64,000 nt of DNA from Ascarosepion bandense (taxonomy: Eukaryota; Mollusca; Cephalopoda; Sepiida; Sepiidae). The stretch covers positions 2,087,501-2,151,500 of the forward strand of contig JBBBDQ010000442.1 of the NCBI GenBank assembly GCA_037127315.1, given 5' to 3'. Positions 1-9,538 of this stretch are shown piece by piece. Made by a program: the position numbers and the translations under genes. A model generated the notes under the pieces. That model saw only the letters and a list, made by a program, of their open reading frames with translations, was not told the DNA's origin and made no database searches. The stretch's first letter is position 1; the number at the start of each line of letters is the position of its first letter.

Positions 1-91
1 TTAGCTAATTGATGTTAGCTTCAGTATCCCTATTCAAGATTTTCTTAGACGGACCATCCTGCAATCATCCCTCCACTCGTCAGAAATTATA

Positions 92-118
92 CACACACAC
101 ATATATTATATATATTAT

Positions 119-173
<55 letters not shown>
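92..173. repeat. (CA)n/(TA)n microsatellite
   Basis: Alternating CA and TA dinucleotide runs with a short ATTATA interruption. Open frames across it are low-complexity translations and not genes. The flanks (1-91 and 174-350) show no recognisable element. Confidence 0.95.
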
Positions 174-176
<3 letters not shown>

Positions 177-347
177 ACAAACTTATAACTATACACGTGG
201 AAGGAAAAAATGGATGTAAAAAAAGAAAGACCAAAGCACATGAACATCAGCCAAAAAGATTCAGACCGAGTCAGCACATAGCGCAAAGAAAAAAACCCGA
301 GACAAATAATCAGCTAACAACAAAGCGCTCAATAATTAAGCAGAGCA

Positions 348-350
<3 letters not shown>

Positions 351-422
<72 letters not shown>

Positions 423-435
423 GAGAGAGAGAGAG
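351..435. repeat. (TA)n(GA)n microsatellite
   Basis: About 40 bp of TA repeat pass directly into about 45 bp of GA repeat with a single interruption. From 436 to 604 the sequence is AT-rich with no recognised feature. Confidence 0.95.
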
Positions 436-602
436 GATAAGAATAAAAGCTAAGCTTAAATAAGCTAAAAGTTTAAATACAAATAAAAACTGAGAACTAA
501 ATACTAAAGTCGTCAGGTCAAAAATATAATAATATCAATTCAACAACATCACTATCCGCTACTCAGTTTTTTTTATAGATAACAATCATCAGATGGAAAT
601 AC

Positions 603-604
<2 letters not shown>

Positions 605-654
<50 letters not shown>
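605..654. repeat. (GATA)n microsatellite
   Basis: About 12 uninterrupted GATA units. The following stretch 655-950 holds no open frame of note and no repeat that I recognise from elsewhere in the window. Confidence 0.95.
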
Positions 655-655
<1 letters not shown>

Positions 656-963
656 TTTGATTTCGTCCTAGTAAAATCCTCAACAGATTCCGGGGTAGCT
701 CCTTTCATTCATTATGCGTGCCACAACCTGTAGTATGGTTTTTTGGAATGTTCCAAAGTTGCCGCTCGTTGCGATCAATAACATTATGAAGTCTCTTTCC
801 TGAGATGTCGACCATGGTCAAAATCGGGTAGAACTCAGGGTTTAAAAGCAAAATAGGGCTTAATAGACAACTAGAGCGACAATATTCTATAAATTAGCAA
901 ATGTTTGAAGAACGTATCTTATTAACCAACTCATTTGTTTCATGGCGTATTTTACTCACAGAC

Positions 964-1006
964 GGTGCCCAACTGACCCTACAGTCGACAAAATAAAAAA
1001 ACAACG
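964..1006. other. Fragment resembling the end of the 23.4-24.4 kb transposon
   Basis: The segment shares CTGACCCTA and GACAAAAT, in the same order and near-equal spacing, with 24389-24423, which lies beside a mariner/IS630-type transposase remnant. Most likely it is a small remnant of the same transposon family. The similarity is short, so confidence is limited. Confidence 0.35.
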
Positions 1007-1109
1007 CGCACTTTCAAAATTAAAAATATCAAATGGCGACAATTTACCAGTCGCACTATATATATATAAATATATATACTTAAATGGGGGTATATATCAA
1101 ATACACCCC

Positions 1110-1740
1110 CCATTTAATCAGATGATAACTACTAAGTTTGGGCATAAATTCCTAAAATAACTTGAAAAACACTTTCTTAAAACTAACCCTCTCAGCAAAA
1201 CCTTTAACAGAAATAATCTGAAATTCAGCTCTAACTGTATGGATAACCTTGAGAAGATCATAAAAATGATAATAATAGGATCTTAAGCAGTTATAATAAC
1301 CTAAACAATCAGCTACATCCTAAAAAAAATAATGATCACAATAACAATAACTGCAACCGCCGAAAACCTATTAAGTGTCCATTTGAAAATAAATGTCTAA
1401 CTGAATCTATAGTTTACTTATGCTCTATTTCTACAATATAAAATCCCACAGTAATAAAATTTTACATCGGTTGTACCAAGAATGCTTTTAAAACTCGCCA
1501 TTATTTTCACACCTTTATCTTTTTCTCTATTATCTTTTAATAATAAAACTAATAGCACATCACCTACTACCTATTATTGGCAATTAAAAGATGCTAATAA
1601 AACCCTTACCGTAAAATGGAAAACAGTTTTTAAAAAATAGAGCTTGTAAATCTTTACATAAGCCATGTTTTCTATGTTTACAGGTAAAAAACTAAATTTG
1701 CTCAATAAACGTAATGAAGTCACTTCCATTTGACATCATG
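1110..1740 (+). pseudogene. Penelope-like retroelement, GIY-YIG endonuclease region (decayed)
   Basis: Conceptual translation in shifting frames gives KCPFENKCLTESIVY, then FYIGCTKNAFKTRH, then YYWQLKDANKTLTVKWK, ending near LLNKRNEVTS. This order (CP..N.CLT.S.VY, YIG.T...FK.R, WQLKD....V.WK, LNKRNE) is characteristic of the C-terminal GIY-YIG endonuclease of Penelope-like elements, which follows the reverse transcriptase domain. Several stops and frameshifts break the frame and the reverse transcriptase is missing, so this is a dead 5'-truncated copy. A small inverted repeat (TTAAATGGGGG / CCCCCCATTTAA) lies just upstream at about 1080-1118. Element class is fairly secure; the boundaries are not. 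Confidence 0.7.
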
Positions 1741-1788
1741 ATCTAAAGTATACCCTAAAGTGTAGTTAATTTTTCCTAATATATAACA

Positions 1789-2098
1789 GTCTGTCAGTTA
1801 AGTGCCATACGTGATACACGCTTGGGCGATCATGTCTCGAAAGAGACATGACTGACTGGGCAGATGATTATCCCGCAGTAGGTTGTCATTGCTTTCTGCG
1901 GTAGACTGGTTGCCGACCAAGGCTATAGAACCCAATCTGTCCTGTTATTTAACCCATAACTGGAAGGAATAGACGGATTAATACCTTTCGCAAGGGTATT
2001 TGCACGTAAGTGAATGCAAGGAATTCAACTAGTATTCGAACTCGGTTCCCCGATTTCTCGTTCCGAGCCGATATCCACTGCGCCACAACGCACATCCA
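1789..2098 (-). mobile_element. tRNA-derived SINE, family 1 (about 305 bp)
   Basis: Read on the minus strand, the head near 2095 contains a pol III A-box-like TGGCGCAGTGG and, about 35 bp on, a B-box-like GAGTTCGAATAC. A body follows with TCTACCGCAGAAAGCAATG, and the tail ends in CGTATGGCACTTAACTGAC. The same head-body-tail order recurs at 14.7, 17.0, 56.8, 58.4 and 62.0 kb, so this is a dispersed SINE and not a tRNA gene. It carries an inner palindrome, GTCTCTTTCGAGAC, near the tail. The 2099-2213 interval shows nothing recognisable. Confidence 0.8.
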
Positions 2099-2213
2099 CA
2101 ATATATAACAAGACATCTATAATCTATCCCCTAGCATATATTGATCAATTCTCCCATCTTCTGATAATTAATTTATTACGGCTTAACGGATGAATCATCG
2201 ACTACGTCAACTA

Positions 2214-2418
2214 TGCTAAAGTATTAGGACAAGAACTATTTTATCTTTTATGAAGCATATTGACAGAAAATAAACAATTAAAGTAATTTTATTTGATTTA
2301 CTCAATAAATGCTTTAACAAGAAAAAATACTTGTTACAAAATAAATTTAATATTTACTATAATAGCCATTCACTTTGAAATAATAAAATAATTGCGACAA
2401 TTTACCAATCGCACCTAG

Positions 2419-2421
<3 letters not shown>
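2214..2421 (+). mobile_element. Tc1 left-end copy fused to Helitron-type end sequence
   Basis: Bases 2217-2370 repeat almost exactly the left end of the Tc1 copies at 2466 and 11680 (CTAAAGTATTAGGACAAGAAC and onward). At about 2371 the sequence changes to TTTGAAATAATAAAATAATTG...CACCTAGTA, which matches the subterminal part of the Helitron ends at 16.6, 22.9 and 55.1 kb. The result is a chimera, not a full transposon. Confidence 0.65.

Positions 2422-2422
<1 letters not shown>

Positions 2423-2458
<36 letters not shown>
2423..2458. repeat. (TA)n microsatellite
   Basis: Pure TA run between the chimeric fragment and the next Tc1 end. TA is also the target of Tc1/mariner elements. Confidence 0.95.
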
Positions 2459-2461
<3 letters not shown>

Positions 2462-2948
2462 TACTGTGCTAAAGTATTAGGGCAAGAACTATTTTATCTT
2501 TTATGAAGCATATTGACAGAAAATAAACAATTAAAGTAATTTTATTTGATTTACTCAATAAATGCTTTAACAAGAAAAAATACTTGTTACAAAATAAATT
2601 TAATATTTAGTATAATATAATTTTGCTTTTATCATTGCCTTCATTCTGTCAGGCAATCTTCTTTAATGTATTCAATGGTATCTCCTGCCAAGCAGCTTCT
2701 ATTTGTTCTCAACGTGTGTCTTGCGAAGTAACATTAGATTTATCAATTTCTTTATCCCAAATATCCCATAGATGTTCAATAGAATTGACATCAGGTCTTT
2801 GTGGGGGCCAATTCAAATTCCCAAACCTTCCTTCCTCTTCATTTTTAGTTAAATAATTCTTACAAAGGTTTGGCTTTTCACCCTGTATTTGAATTTCAGT
2901 GAGGTTTTTAGGAAAATCACCCCAGTTCTAATACTTTTGCACACTACC
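2459..2948 (-). mobile_element. Internally deleted Tc1-like DNA transposon
   Basis: The left terminal repeat CAGTACTGTGCTAAAGTATT and the right end CTAATACTTTTGCACACTAC are inverted relative to each other. The interior (2620-2870, minus strand) matches the transposase 3' part of the 11.7 kb copy, including the region encoding a PPQ(R)PD..SIEHLWDI-like stretch with substitutions. About half of the element is missing. Non-functional. Confidence 0.75.
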
Positions 2949-2956
2949 GGTAAGAG

Positions 2957-3062
2957 AGAGGTGGGAGAAGCCAGAGATATATATAGAGAGAGAGAAAAAA
3001 AGAGACAGAGAGATAGAGAGAAAGATATAAACAAACTGAGATAGAGAAATACGAGCAAACTG

Positions 3063-3127
<65 letters not shown>

Positions 3128-3142
3128 TGAACAGACTAGATG

Positions 3143-3187
<45 letters not shown>

Positions 3188-3198
3188 TGAACAGACTG

Positions 3199-3239
<41 letters not shown>

Positions 3240-3281
3240 TGAACAGAATAAGATAGATAGATAGATAGATATGAACAGAAT

Positions 3282-3314
<33 letters not shown>

Positions 3315-3358
3315 GATGAACAGAATAAGATAGATAGATAGATAGATATGAACAGAAT

Positions 3359-3396
<38 letters not shown>

Positions 3397-3407
3397 TGAA
3401 CAGACTG

Positions 3408-3464
<57 letters not shown>

Positions 3465-3475
3465 TGAATAGACTG

Positions 3476-3555
<80 letters not shown>
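2957..3555. repeat. (GATA)n array with a recurrent spacer
   Basis: After a GA-rich lead-in, GATA blocks of 4-16 units are separated by a near-constant spacer read as ATGAACAGACTGAGA or ATGAACAGAATAAGA. The spacer recurs about nine times. The reverse-complement array is at 5166-5772. Long Ser-Ile-Tyr-Leu frames across it are artefacts of the repeat. Confidence 0.95.
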
Positions 3556-3556
<1 letters not shown>

Positions 3557-4375
3557 TTCATTTTTAGGTACGCTTTTTAATGACAAGGGTAGTCAGCTAT
3601 GAGTTTTGAACAGAGTAAAGATAGCAAGAATTGGTGGCATCGAGGAGGTGGACTGCAACAGAAGCTGGTAGTAAGACGCAGATGGTTCCAGGTATGACGA
3701 TGTCGATAGTATCGGGGTGGTATAGATGGGTAGATGGTTGCAGGTAGCTGGGAATAACTGTAATAAACATGATGACAACATTGTCTATTCTTGTAATGTA
3801 CTTTCTGATAACTGAAAGTCGTTGTTCGTTTTAAATAAACCTACATGGTTTGCCGACATCTGTTTCTCTTTTGTACCATTTACATGCTTTTCTATTGAGT
3901 AGCAAAAAAAAAACACCCGGTTTATTTTAATTAAAATAAAGAACATTTATATATTTATTTTGACTATTTATTTTCGACATAAACTTCACCGGATAATGTG
4001 TCCGCCATTTTGTTTAACTATTAATTCTTCTCTTTCAGGCGTCTCTGCAATATCGCCCTCCTAGACGTTTTTTTTTACTTTCTCAAAGGACAACAATACT
4101 ACAATTTCCTATGTCCCAACCGTGCATGTTCTAATCAGTCGTCTCACTTTCCACAAGGAGCTCATAGTAGCGAACTTCCTTCTAATCCTATCAGATTGTT
4201 TGAATGAAGATTCAACTTTTGTTATTTTTAAAGATGGTTCATTTCGCTTACTCCAGGCTCTTTTACGTTCCACTTTTGCTGTAAAAGTATCCAGTTTTAT
4301 CATCCGTTAAAACTTTACTTAAAAAATGGATTTTTTTTTGGTTATGTTTAAGGATATACACTTGGCATCAATTTT
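3556..4375. other. Unassigned sequence, no gene recognised
   Basis: About 0.8 kb of moderately complex sequence. The segment around 4109-4310 is open in both directions for about 60 codons, but neither product resembles a family I can name. No repeat of this segment is seen elsewhere in the window. Confidence 0.5.
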
Positions 4376-4696
4376 TTTTATAATCATATCGCCCCAAGCA
4401 AGGCAGTTTACTGCCACTGGTGCGCAGGGGGTTACATAGGAGGAAAGTGATGAGAAAGAGAGACAGGTTATAGGGAGTGTCAGGAAGTGGGTAAGAGAAG
4501 GATGAGAATACTGATAAGAGTGGAGTGGACGAAGAAAGGAGCACGAGAGAGAGGATGCAGGTTAGTGAGATAGGAGATGACTATTGACTTTACATTTAAA
4601 TTCTTGGAGATTGTACCTGTCGGGGAAGCAAGTAAATGGAAGGGAATTCCACAGGCGGGAAGTGCAAGAAAAGAAGCTGCTGGAGTAGAATTTGCG
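4376..4696 (-). mobile_element. Jockey/CR1-like LINE 3' tail, part of the 5S-tRNA chimera
   Basis: On the minus strand this encodes the LINE C-terminal motif SRLWNSLPFTCFPDRYNLQEFKC... followed by a 3' UTR and the terminal signature GCAAG(C)CTTGGGGCGATATGATTATAAA-like sequence ending in an A-rich tract. The same tail is found in more than ten places in the window. Here it is directly joined at its 5' side to a tRNA-like unit and two 5S-like units, the layout expected of a SINE with a LINE-derived tail. Confidence 0.8.
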
Positions 4697-4778
4697 TTTA
4701 AATTTAACTGGAATTTGAACTCGGCTCACCGATTTCTCTTTCACTAGCCGATATCCACTGCACCACCACGCACATCCA
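4697..4778 (-). other. tRNA-like unit (head of SINE family 1)
   Basis: Minus strand: A-box-like TGGTGCAGTGG and B-box-like GAGTTCAAATTCC, matching the head of SINE family 1. It is not a functional tRNA gene: the B box departs from consensus and no acceptor stem closes. It joins the 5S-like unit on one side and the LINE tail on the other. Confidence 0.75.
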
Positions 4779-4786
4779 TCACTATA

Positions 4787-4895
4787 CGCTTACAACACCA
4801 AGCGGTCACCCATCTAAGTACTGACCAGGCTCAACGTTGCTTAACTTCGGCGATCAAGTGAGAACCGGTGTATTCAAAGTGATATGGTCGTAAGC
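4787..4895 (-). rRNA. 5S rRNA-like unit B (3'-deleted pseudogene)
   Basis: Minus strand begins GCTTACGACCATATCAC and contains the canonical 5S stretches GAAGTTAAGCAACGTTGAGC, CCTGGTCAGTACTT and GATGGGTGACCGCTTGG, which carry the internal pol III control region. About 10 nt near the 3' end are missing compared with unit A. It has an A where animal 5S normally has G in TTGGATGGG, shared with unit A, so both units come from one ancestral variant. Because it is linked to a tRNA-like head, I treat it as a SINE module rather than a working 5S gene. Confidence 0.9.
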
Positions 4896-4914
4896 ACGCG
4901 CTTCCGTCACTAAA

Positions 4915-5034
4915 CACTTACAGCCCCCTGGTATTTCCAAGCGGTCACCCATCTAAGTACTGACCAGGCTCAGTGTTGCTTAACTTCGGTGATTGAGCAA
5001 AAACTGGTGTATTCAACGTGATATGGCCGTAAGC
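4915..5034 (-). rRNA. 5S rRNA-like unit A (diverged, near full length)
   Basis: About 120 bp, the usual 5S length, running from GCTTACGGCCATATCACG to the 3' GGGGGCTGTAAGTG. Internal control region elements are recognisable, with several substitutions in the loop A-helix region (TTTTTGCTCAATCACC). It lies 19 bp upstream of unit B in the same orientation, so the two form a head-to-tail dimer. Confidence 0.9.
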
Positions 5035-5165
5035 CCAGGAAGAGGGTATGAGAAGGATGAGAGTGGAGTGGACGAAGAAAGGAGCATAAGGATGCAGGTT
5101 AGTGAGATAGGAAATGACTATTGACTGTACATCTAAATTCTTGGAGATTGTAGCTGAGCTAGCTC
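5035..5165 (-). mobile_element. Jockey/CR1-like LINE 3' fragment
   Basis: It repeats the LINE 3' UTR and last codons (compare 4478-4615 and 5880-6012) but lacks the final ~105 bp of the tail, where it is replaced by the 5S-like dimer. The other end passes into the TATC array. Confidence 0.75.
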
Positions 5166-5249
5166 ATGCTAGCTATCTATCTCAGTCTGTTCATATCTAT
5201 CTATCTATCTCAGTCTGTTCATATCTATCTATCTATCTCAGTCTGTTCA

Positions 5250-5314
<65 letters not shown>

Positions 5315-5354
5315 CAGTCTGTTCATATCTATCTATCTATCTATCTCAGTCTGT

Positions 5355-5425
<71 letters not shown>

Positions 5426-5436
5426 CAGTCTGTTCA

Positions 5437-5474
<38 letters not shown>

Positions 5475-5560
5475 AGTCTGTTCATATCTATCTATCTATC
5501 TATCTATCTATCTCAGTCTGTTCATATCTATCTATCTATCTATCTATTTCAGTCTGCTCA

Positions 5561-5601
<41 letters not shown>

Positions 5602-5612
5602 CAGTCTGTTCA

Positions 5613-5653
<41 letters not shown>

Positions 5654-5654
5654 G

Positions 5655-5717
<63 letters not shown>

Positions 5718-5728
5718 CAGTCTGTTCA

Positions 5729-5772
<44 letters not shown>
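5166..5772. repeat. (TATC)n array with a recurrent spacer
   Basis: Complement of the 3.0-3.5 kb array: TATC blocks separated by CTCAGTCTGTTCATATC. About ten spacer copies are present, some shortened. It sits exactly between two LINE tail fragments. Confidence 0.95.
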
Positions 5773-5775
<3 letters not shown>

Positions 5776-6690
5776 TTTTTATAATCATATCGCCCCAAGC
5801 AAGGCATTTTACTGCCACTGGTGCGCAAGGTGTTACATAGGAGGAAAGTTATGAGAAAGAATGACAGATTATAGGGTGTGTCAGGAAGTGGGTAAGAGAA
5901 GAATGAGAATAATGATGAGTGGAGTGGACGGAGAAAGGAGCATGAGAGAGAGGATGCAGGTTAGTGAGATAGGGGATGACTATTGACTTTACATTTAAAT
6001 TCTTGGAGATTGTAGCTGTCGAAGAAGCAAATAATCGGAAGGGTATTCCACAGGCGAGAAGTGCAAGAAAAGTAGCTTCTAGAGCAGAAGTTGTGTTTAC
6101 ATTTTATTGGTTTCACAGTAAAAGGGTGGGACCTAGTTGCTAATCTAATGGCTCGAGTAAATTCATACAGGGGGGGATCAACAGTGAGCTAAGTTCATCG
6201 GAGCAGAAGCCGTGAAAGTATTTGTAGAAGAGACACAGGAAGCCACATTGCGCCGGTGAGAAAGTGACTGTATTTGGGCTGCCAAGTCTGGATCGATCAC
6301 ATGACAGATTCTCCGTTGGATTTTGTCAAGGACCCCTAGGTGGATAGCAGGAGCACCTGAACAAATATGGCGGCAGGTTTCAATACACGGGCGGATGATA
6401 GATTTATATATGTGCAGGATGGACTCAGACGGGAAAAACTTCCTGGCCCTGCACAACGAACCGACCTTCTTAGCAGCGGATATATTTATGGAATCTATAT
6501 AGTCATTCCACTTGAGATCTGTTGTGAGAATTAACCTTAGGAGGCGCAGTGTTTTGCATTCAGAGCGACTAGCCTGATCCATTCTAATGGGGTGGGGTGT
6601 AGGAGCGATTTTCTGTGATGGTTAATAGATAGCAGCTTCGTTTTGGAAGCATTAAAATTCACGGGCCATTTCATATAATTTTGGAAAGTG
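5773..6690 (-). pseudogene. Jockey/CR1-like LINE, RT C-terminal region and 3' UTR
   Basis: On the minus strand, positions 6582-6178 read LILTTDLKWNDYIDSI...KVGSLCRARKFFPSESILHIYKS and then GAPAIHLGVLDKIQRRICHVIDPDL...LSHRRNVAS. This is the thumb/C-terminal region after the reverse transcriptase catalytic core in Jockey/CR1-type LINEs. Frameshifts follow before the HPFTVKP and tail regions. It is strongly 5'-truncated, as usual for LINEs, and ends at 5773 with the shared terminal sequence. Bases 6583-6690 continue the LINE in another frame (ASKTKLLSIN-like). Confidence 0.8.
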
Positions 6691-6904
6691 AACATTTTAC
6701 TAAAGTATGTTGGGAAATTTCCAGGTTTTTATCTGAAATCAAGAAAATACGAACTTTAAGCAAACTGGCGTCACTACATGGAAAAAACAGAAGGCATCAG
6801 GTTCAAATGGTGCCAATGGTAAGGCATAAATCGGAATTTACGCAGGAAAATACCTCCCATATTTTTTCTTTTTTTTTTTTTTTTTTTTTTTTTGTTACTT
6901 AACC
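6691..6904. other. Unassigned sequence with poly-T tract
   Basis: Unremarkable sequence ending in about 29 T residues (6866-6894). No gene seen. Confidence 0.6.
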
Positions 6905-6998
6905 TATGTGGAAACAACACATCAAAGTGACTAACATGAGCAAGTCAGTGAAAATTATTTTCATTGCTTGTTTCGAACCTGTTGGCTATCTTCTCCAC

Positions 6999-7186
6999 CA
7001 CTACCGGACATAATTATTAGGCAAACCCACTTTTTTAAAAGAAATGATGTACTTCATACTATTTTTAGTATTTGTTGCCAAGTGGATAATTCTAAATGAA
7101 AATAGAATGGTTCTTTTTTTACTATTACTTTGCAAAATTTTACAAGGCAAATAGCGACTACTTGCCCATCGCACCACGTAGATTTG

Positions 7187-7217
<31 letters not shown>

Positions 7218-7762
7218 GTCATCCGCAGACGGATCTGTTTCGCTGTATCACAGCTCATCAGTACAGTTAGACTTCTATTGCTTTTAACCCAGGATTGAAA
7301 CCGGACCTAATTGGCGTCAGTCGGCGATTCTATCTCTGGACTATGAGCGTTCGGTGGAAGAAGGCAGACCTTATAAAGTCTTTTTAGTATATATATATAT
7401 ACTACCGGCCACTTTTTTAAAAGAAATGATGTATTTCATACTATTTTTAAGTGGATAATTCTAAATGAAAATAGAATGTTTTTCTTTTTGTAATTATTAC
7501 TTTGCAAAATTTTACAAGGCATAGAAGTAAAGAGGAACTCGTCCGAATCACCCTAAATTTTCGTCATTCTTTCATTGATGAAACTGCAATATTTGTCAAA
7601 TAATTTAGAAATTCATCTGATGCACATGTTATTGTGTAGTATTAACGAAAAAACATTCTATTTTCAATTACAATTATTCACTTGGCAACAAATACTAAAA
7701 AATAGTATGAAATACATCATTTTTTAAACACTTGGGTTGCCTAATAATTATAGCCGGTAGTG
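6999..7762. mobile_element. Tc1-like MITE(s) with long terminal inverted repeats
   Basis: The left end CACTACCGGACATAATTATT and the right end AATAATTATAGCCGGTAGTG are inverted, and similarity extends inward about 120 bp. A second, partly deleted left end begins near 7401, so two copies may be nested around the SINE at 7215-7356. No transposase frame is present. Confidence 0.7.
7215..7356 (-). mobile_element. tRNA-derived SINE, family 2
   Basis: Minus-strand head has A-box-like TAGTCCAGAGA and B-box-like GGTTTCAATCC, then a short body with CTGATGAGCTGTGATACAGC and GATCCGTCTGCGGATGACT, ending in (TA)n at 7185-7214. Other copies are at 11.2, 24.4, 24.7 and 62.3 kb. The tail differs from SINE family 1. 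Confidence 0.75.
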
Positions 7763-8222
7763 TATAATTTTCATGTTTTTTATAAATTTATCTTGAAGCT
7801 GGACATCAAAGTGACTAACAAATAAAGCAGTTACAAATGAATTTTCGATGTTTATTTGAATATTTTGCTTCTGTTCGTTATCTTCTCCACTACATAATAT
7901 TGATTATTTTCTTGTTTGATTTGTTTTTTATAAATATATGTGGACGCCACACATCAAAGTGACTAACATAACCAAAGTAGCGCAGAAGTTTTTCAGTAGT
8001 TGATTTGGATATTTTGAATAAATTGACTATCTTCTCCACCGCATAAAATTGATTATTTTTATGCTTGCTTTAGTTTTTATATGATTACGTGAGAAGTTTG
8101 ATTTTGTTTTTAAAAATTTATTTTGAAGCCATACATCAGAGTAACTAACATAAATAATTTTGATGCAAATGACTTTCAGTGCTAGATTTTGATAGTGTGA
8201 GTTGGTTAATTCCTGCGTCATT

Positions 8223-8458
8223 AATAATTCTCAAGTAATGTCTTCACTTGATAAATATCAACTGCATCTGGTCTAGTTGATTATCTATATATTAATACAG
8301 TAGTACCTACGTGTGTCACGCTCTAGAAAGAGATATGAACGCACAGACAACCGATGAAACATAAGAATTCCGGACAGCGTACACACAAACACGTACGATA
8401 AATGAAAAAAAATGTCAAACAGGAAATATAAAACGAAAAGAGAATTACTGTAAAATAT

Positions 8459-8463
<5 letters not shown>
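8223..8463. other. Unassigned sequence
   Basis: No gene. It includes ACCTACGTGTGTCA (about 8308), which recurs at about 9498 and may be an end or target of an unknown repeat. Confidence 0.4.

Positions 8464-8521
<58 letters not shown>
8464..8521. repeat. (TC)n(TA)n microsatellite
   Basis: About 26 bp of TC/CT followed by about 32 bp of TA. Confidence 0.95.
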
Positions 8522-8525
<4 letters not shown>

Positions 8526-9269
8526 CAATGTATGGGTCTGTGTGTGACTGTTCCCTAAGCACGCCTACATCTTTAGAGCTATGCCATTCAAACTTTCTAG
8601 GGACACATATCTACAGGGAAGCCAGGTCGACACATACTTTTTGAGTTTTAAGTTCAGCAATTTTCCCTTTCGCACTTTTTTTGGCCAGTGGAGGCGATTG
8701 TTTACATTTGCTCCGTAAAACATCTAAGATCTAAGATGGTGGCTACATTACGTCACAGAAATCAAATCACACGTGTCAAATGCGACTAAAATATTTTTTA
8801 TTAAAAAAAAATTAGCCTTTATATTTAATTTTTATTTCAACGTTTTAAAAATTCATTTGGTCAACAAAAAATGTAAATATTTTTCCCCGTAATTTTGAAA
8901 GAAAAGAAATATTTTCAAAAAAGTGTTTTTTCAAACAAAAACAAAATATTTAATAAAAAAGTGCCAATGGTTAATTTAATTTGTTAAGTCTTTTTTTTTT
9001 TCAGATTTAATATTTCATACATCAGAAAATAAAATTAAAGAAAAAATAAAGCTGTTTTTTTTTCGCTAAATATTTCATGCAGGAAATCAAGTGTCTGTAA
9101 TTCGTGTGGCATTAATGTAACTTTTTCCTCTAAAATTAAATGTATATATTTTTAAATATTCTTCGAACATTTCTGAACTGAGAGCGTAATAGTTTTTATA
9201 TTTCTAATTTCAGTAAAACAAAATAAATAATTTTTGAGTAGCACGGGCAACGTCAGGCTATGATGCTAG
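8522..9269 (+). mobile_element. Non-autonomous Helitron-like element, family 2
   Basis: The 3' end reads GCACGGGCAACGTCAGGCTA, then TGATGCTAG followed by T. A small GC-rich imperfect hairpin about 10 nt before CTAG-T is the hallmark of Helitron termini. The 5' side starts after the TA tract with AAGGCAATGTATGGGTCTG. The inside is AT-rich and non-coding. The 5' boundary is uncertain. Confidence 0.6.
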
Positions 9270-9538
9270 TCTATTATAAAAACAGGAGAGAGTATTATTG
9301 TACTTATAGCGTTTTTTTTTTTTTGTTCTTTAAATAATAACTTCCTTTTTTTATCTTCATTGTGAATATCCTTCAACTAAGAACAATATTTTTCATCTGT
9401 TTATTTTCATTTATTTTATATCCAGGGTCCTTCAGTTCTCGCTGTGAACAACAAAGCAAATCGTAGTCTTTATATTATAATATAGTAATACCGACCTAGG
9501 TACCTACGTGTGTCAGGCTTTTGCTGTAATGAACGAAT
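9270..9538. other. Unassigned sequence
   Basis: AT-rich with a poly-T run and a second copy of ACCTACGTGTGTCA near 9498. No gene seen. Confidence 0.4.

Larger units (their letters stand above)
6905..8222. repeat. Degenerate tandem repeat, about 150-bp units, interrupted
   Basis: Units share ACATCAAAGTGACTAACA and, about 80 bp later, TATCTTCTCCAC. They start near 6917, 7804, 7951 and 8112. The first unit is interrupted at 6999 by a Tc1-like MITE, and the array resumes at 7763. Confidence 0.65.

Noticed and set aside
2849..3586. Long open frames rich in Ser-Ile-Tyr-Leu (also at 5114-5854 and 34381-34599)
   Set aside because: They are translations of GATA/TATC microsatellites with spacers; open in several frames at once and without any non-repeat domain.
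4109..4310. Overlapping ~60-codon frames on both strands, one with KLDTFTAKVERKRAW
   Set aside because: I considered a transposase fragment, but no catalytic block or terminal repeat is nearby and the similarity is too short to name a family.
4787..5034. Functional 5S rRNA gene pair
   Set aside because: Unit B has lost ~10 nt near the 3' end, both carry changes in conserved positions, no T-rich terminator follows directly, and both are embedded in a tRNA-LINE composite.
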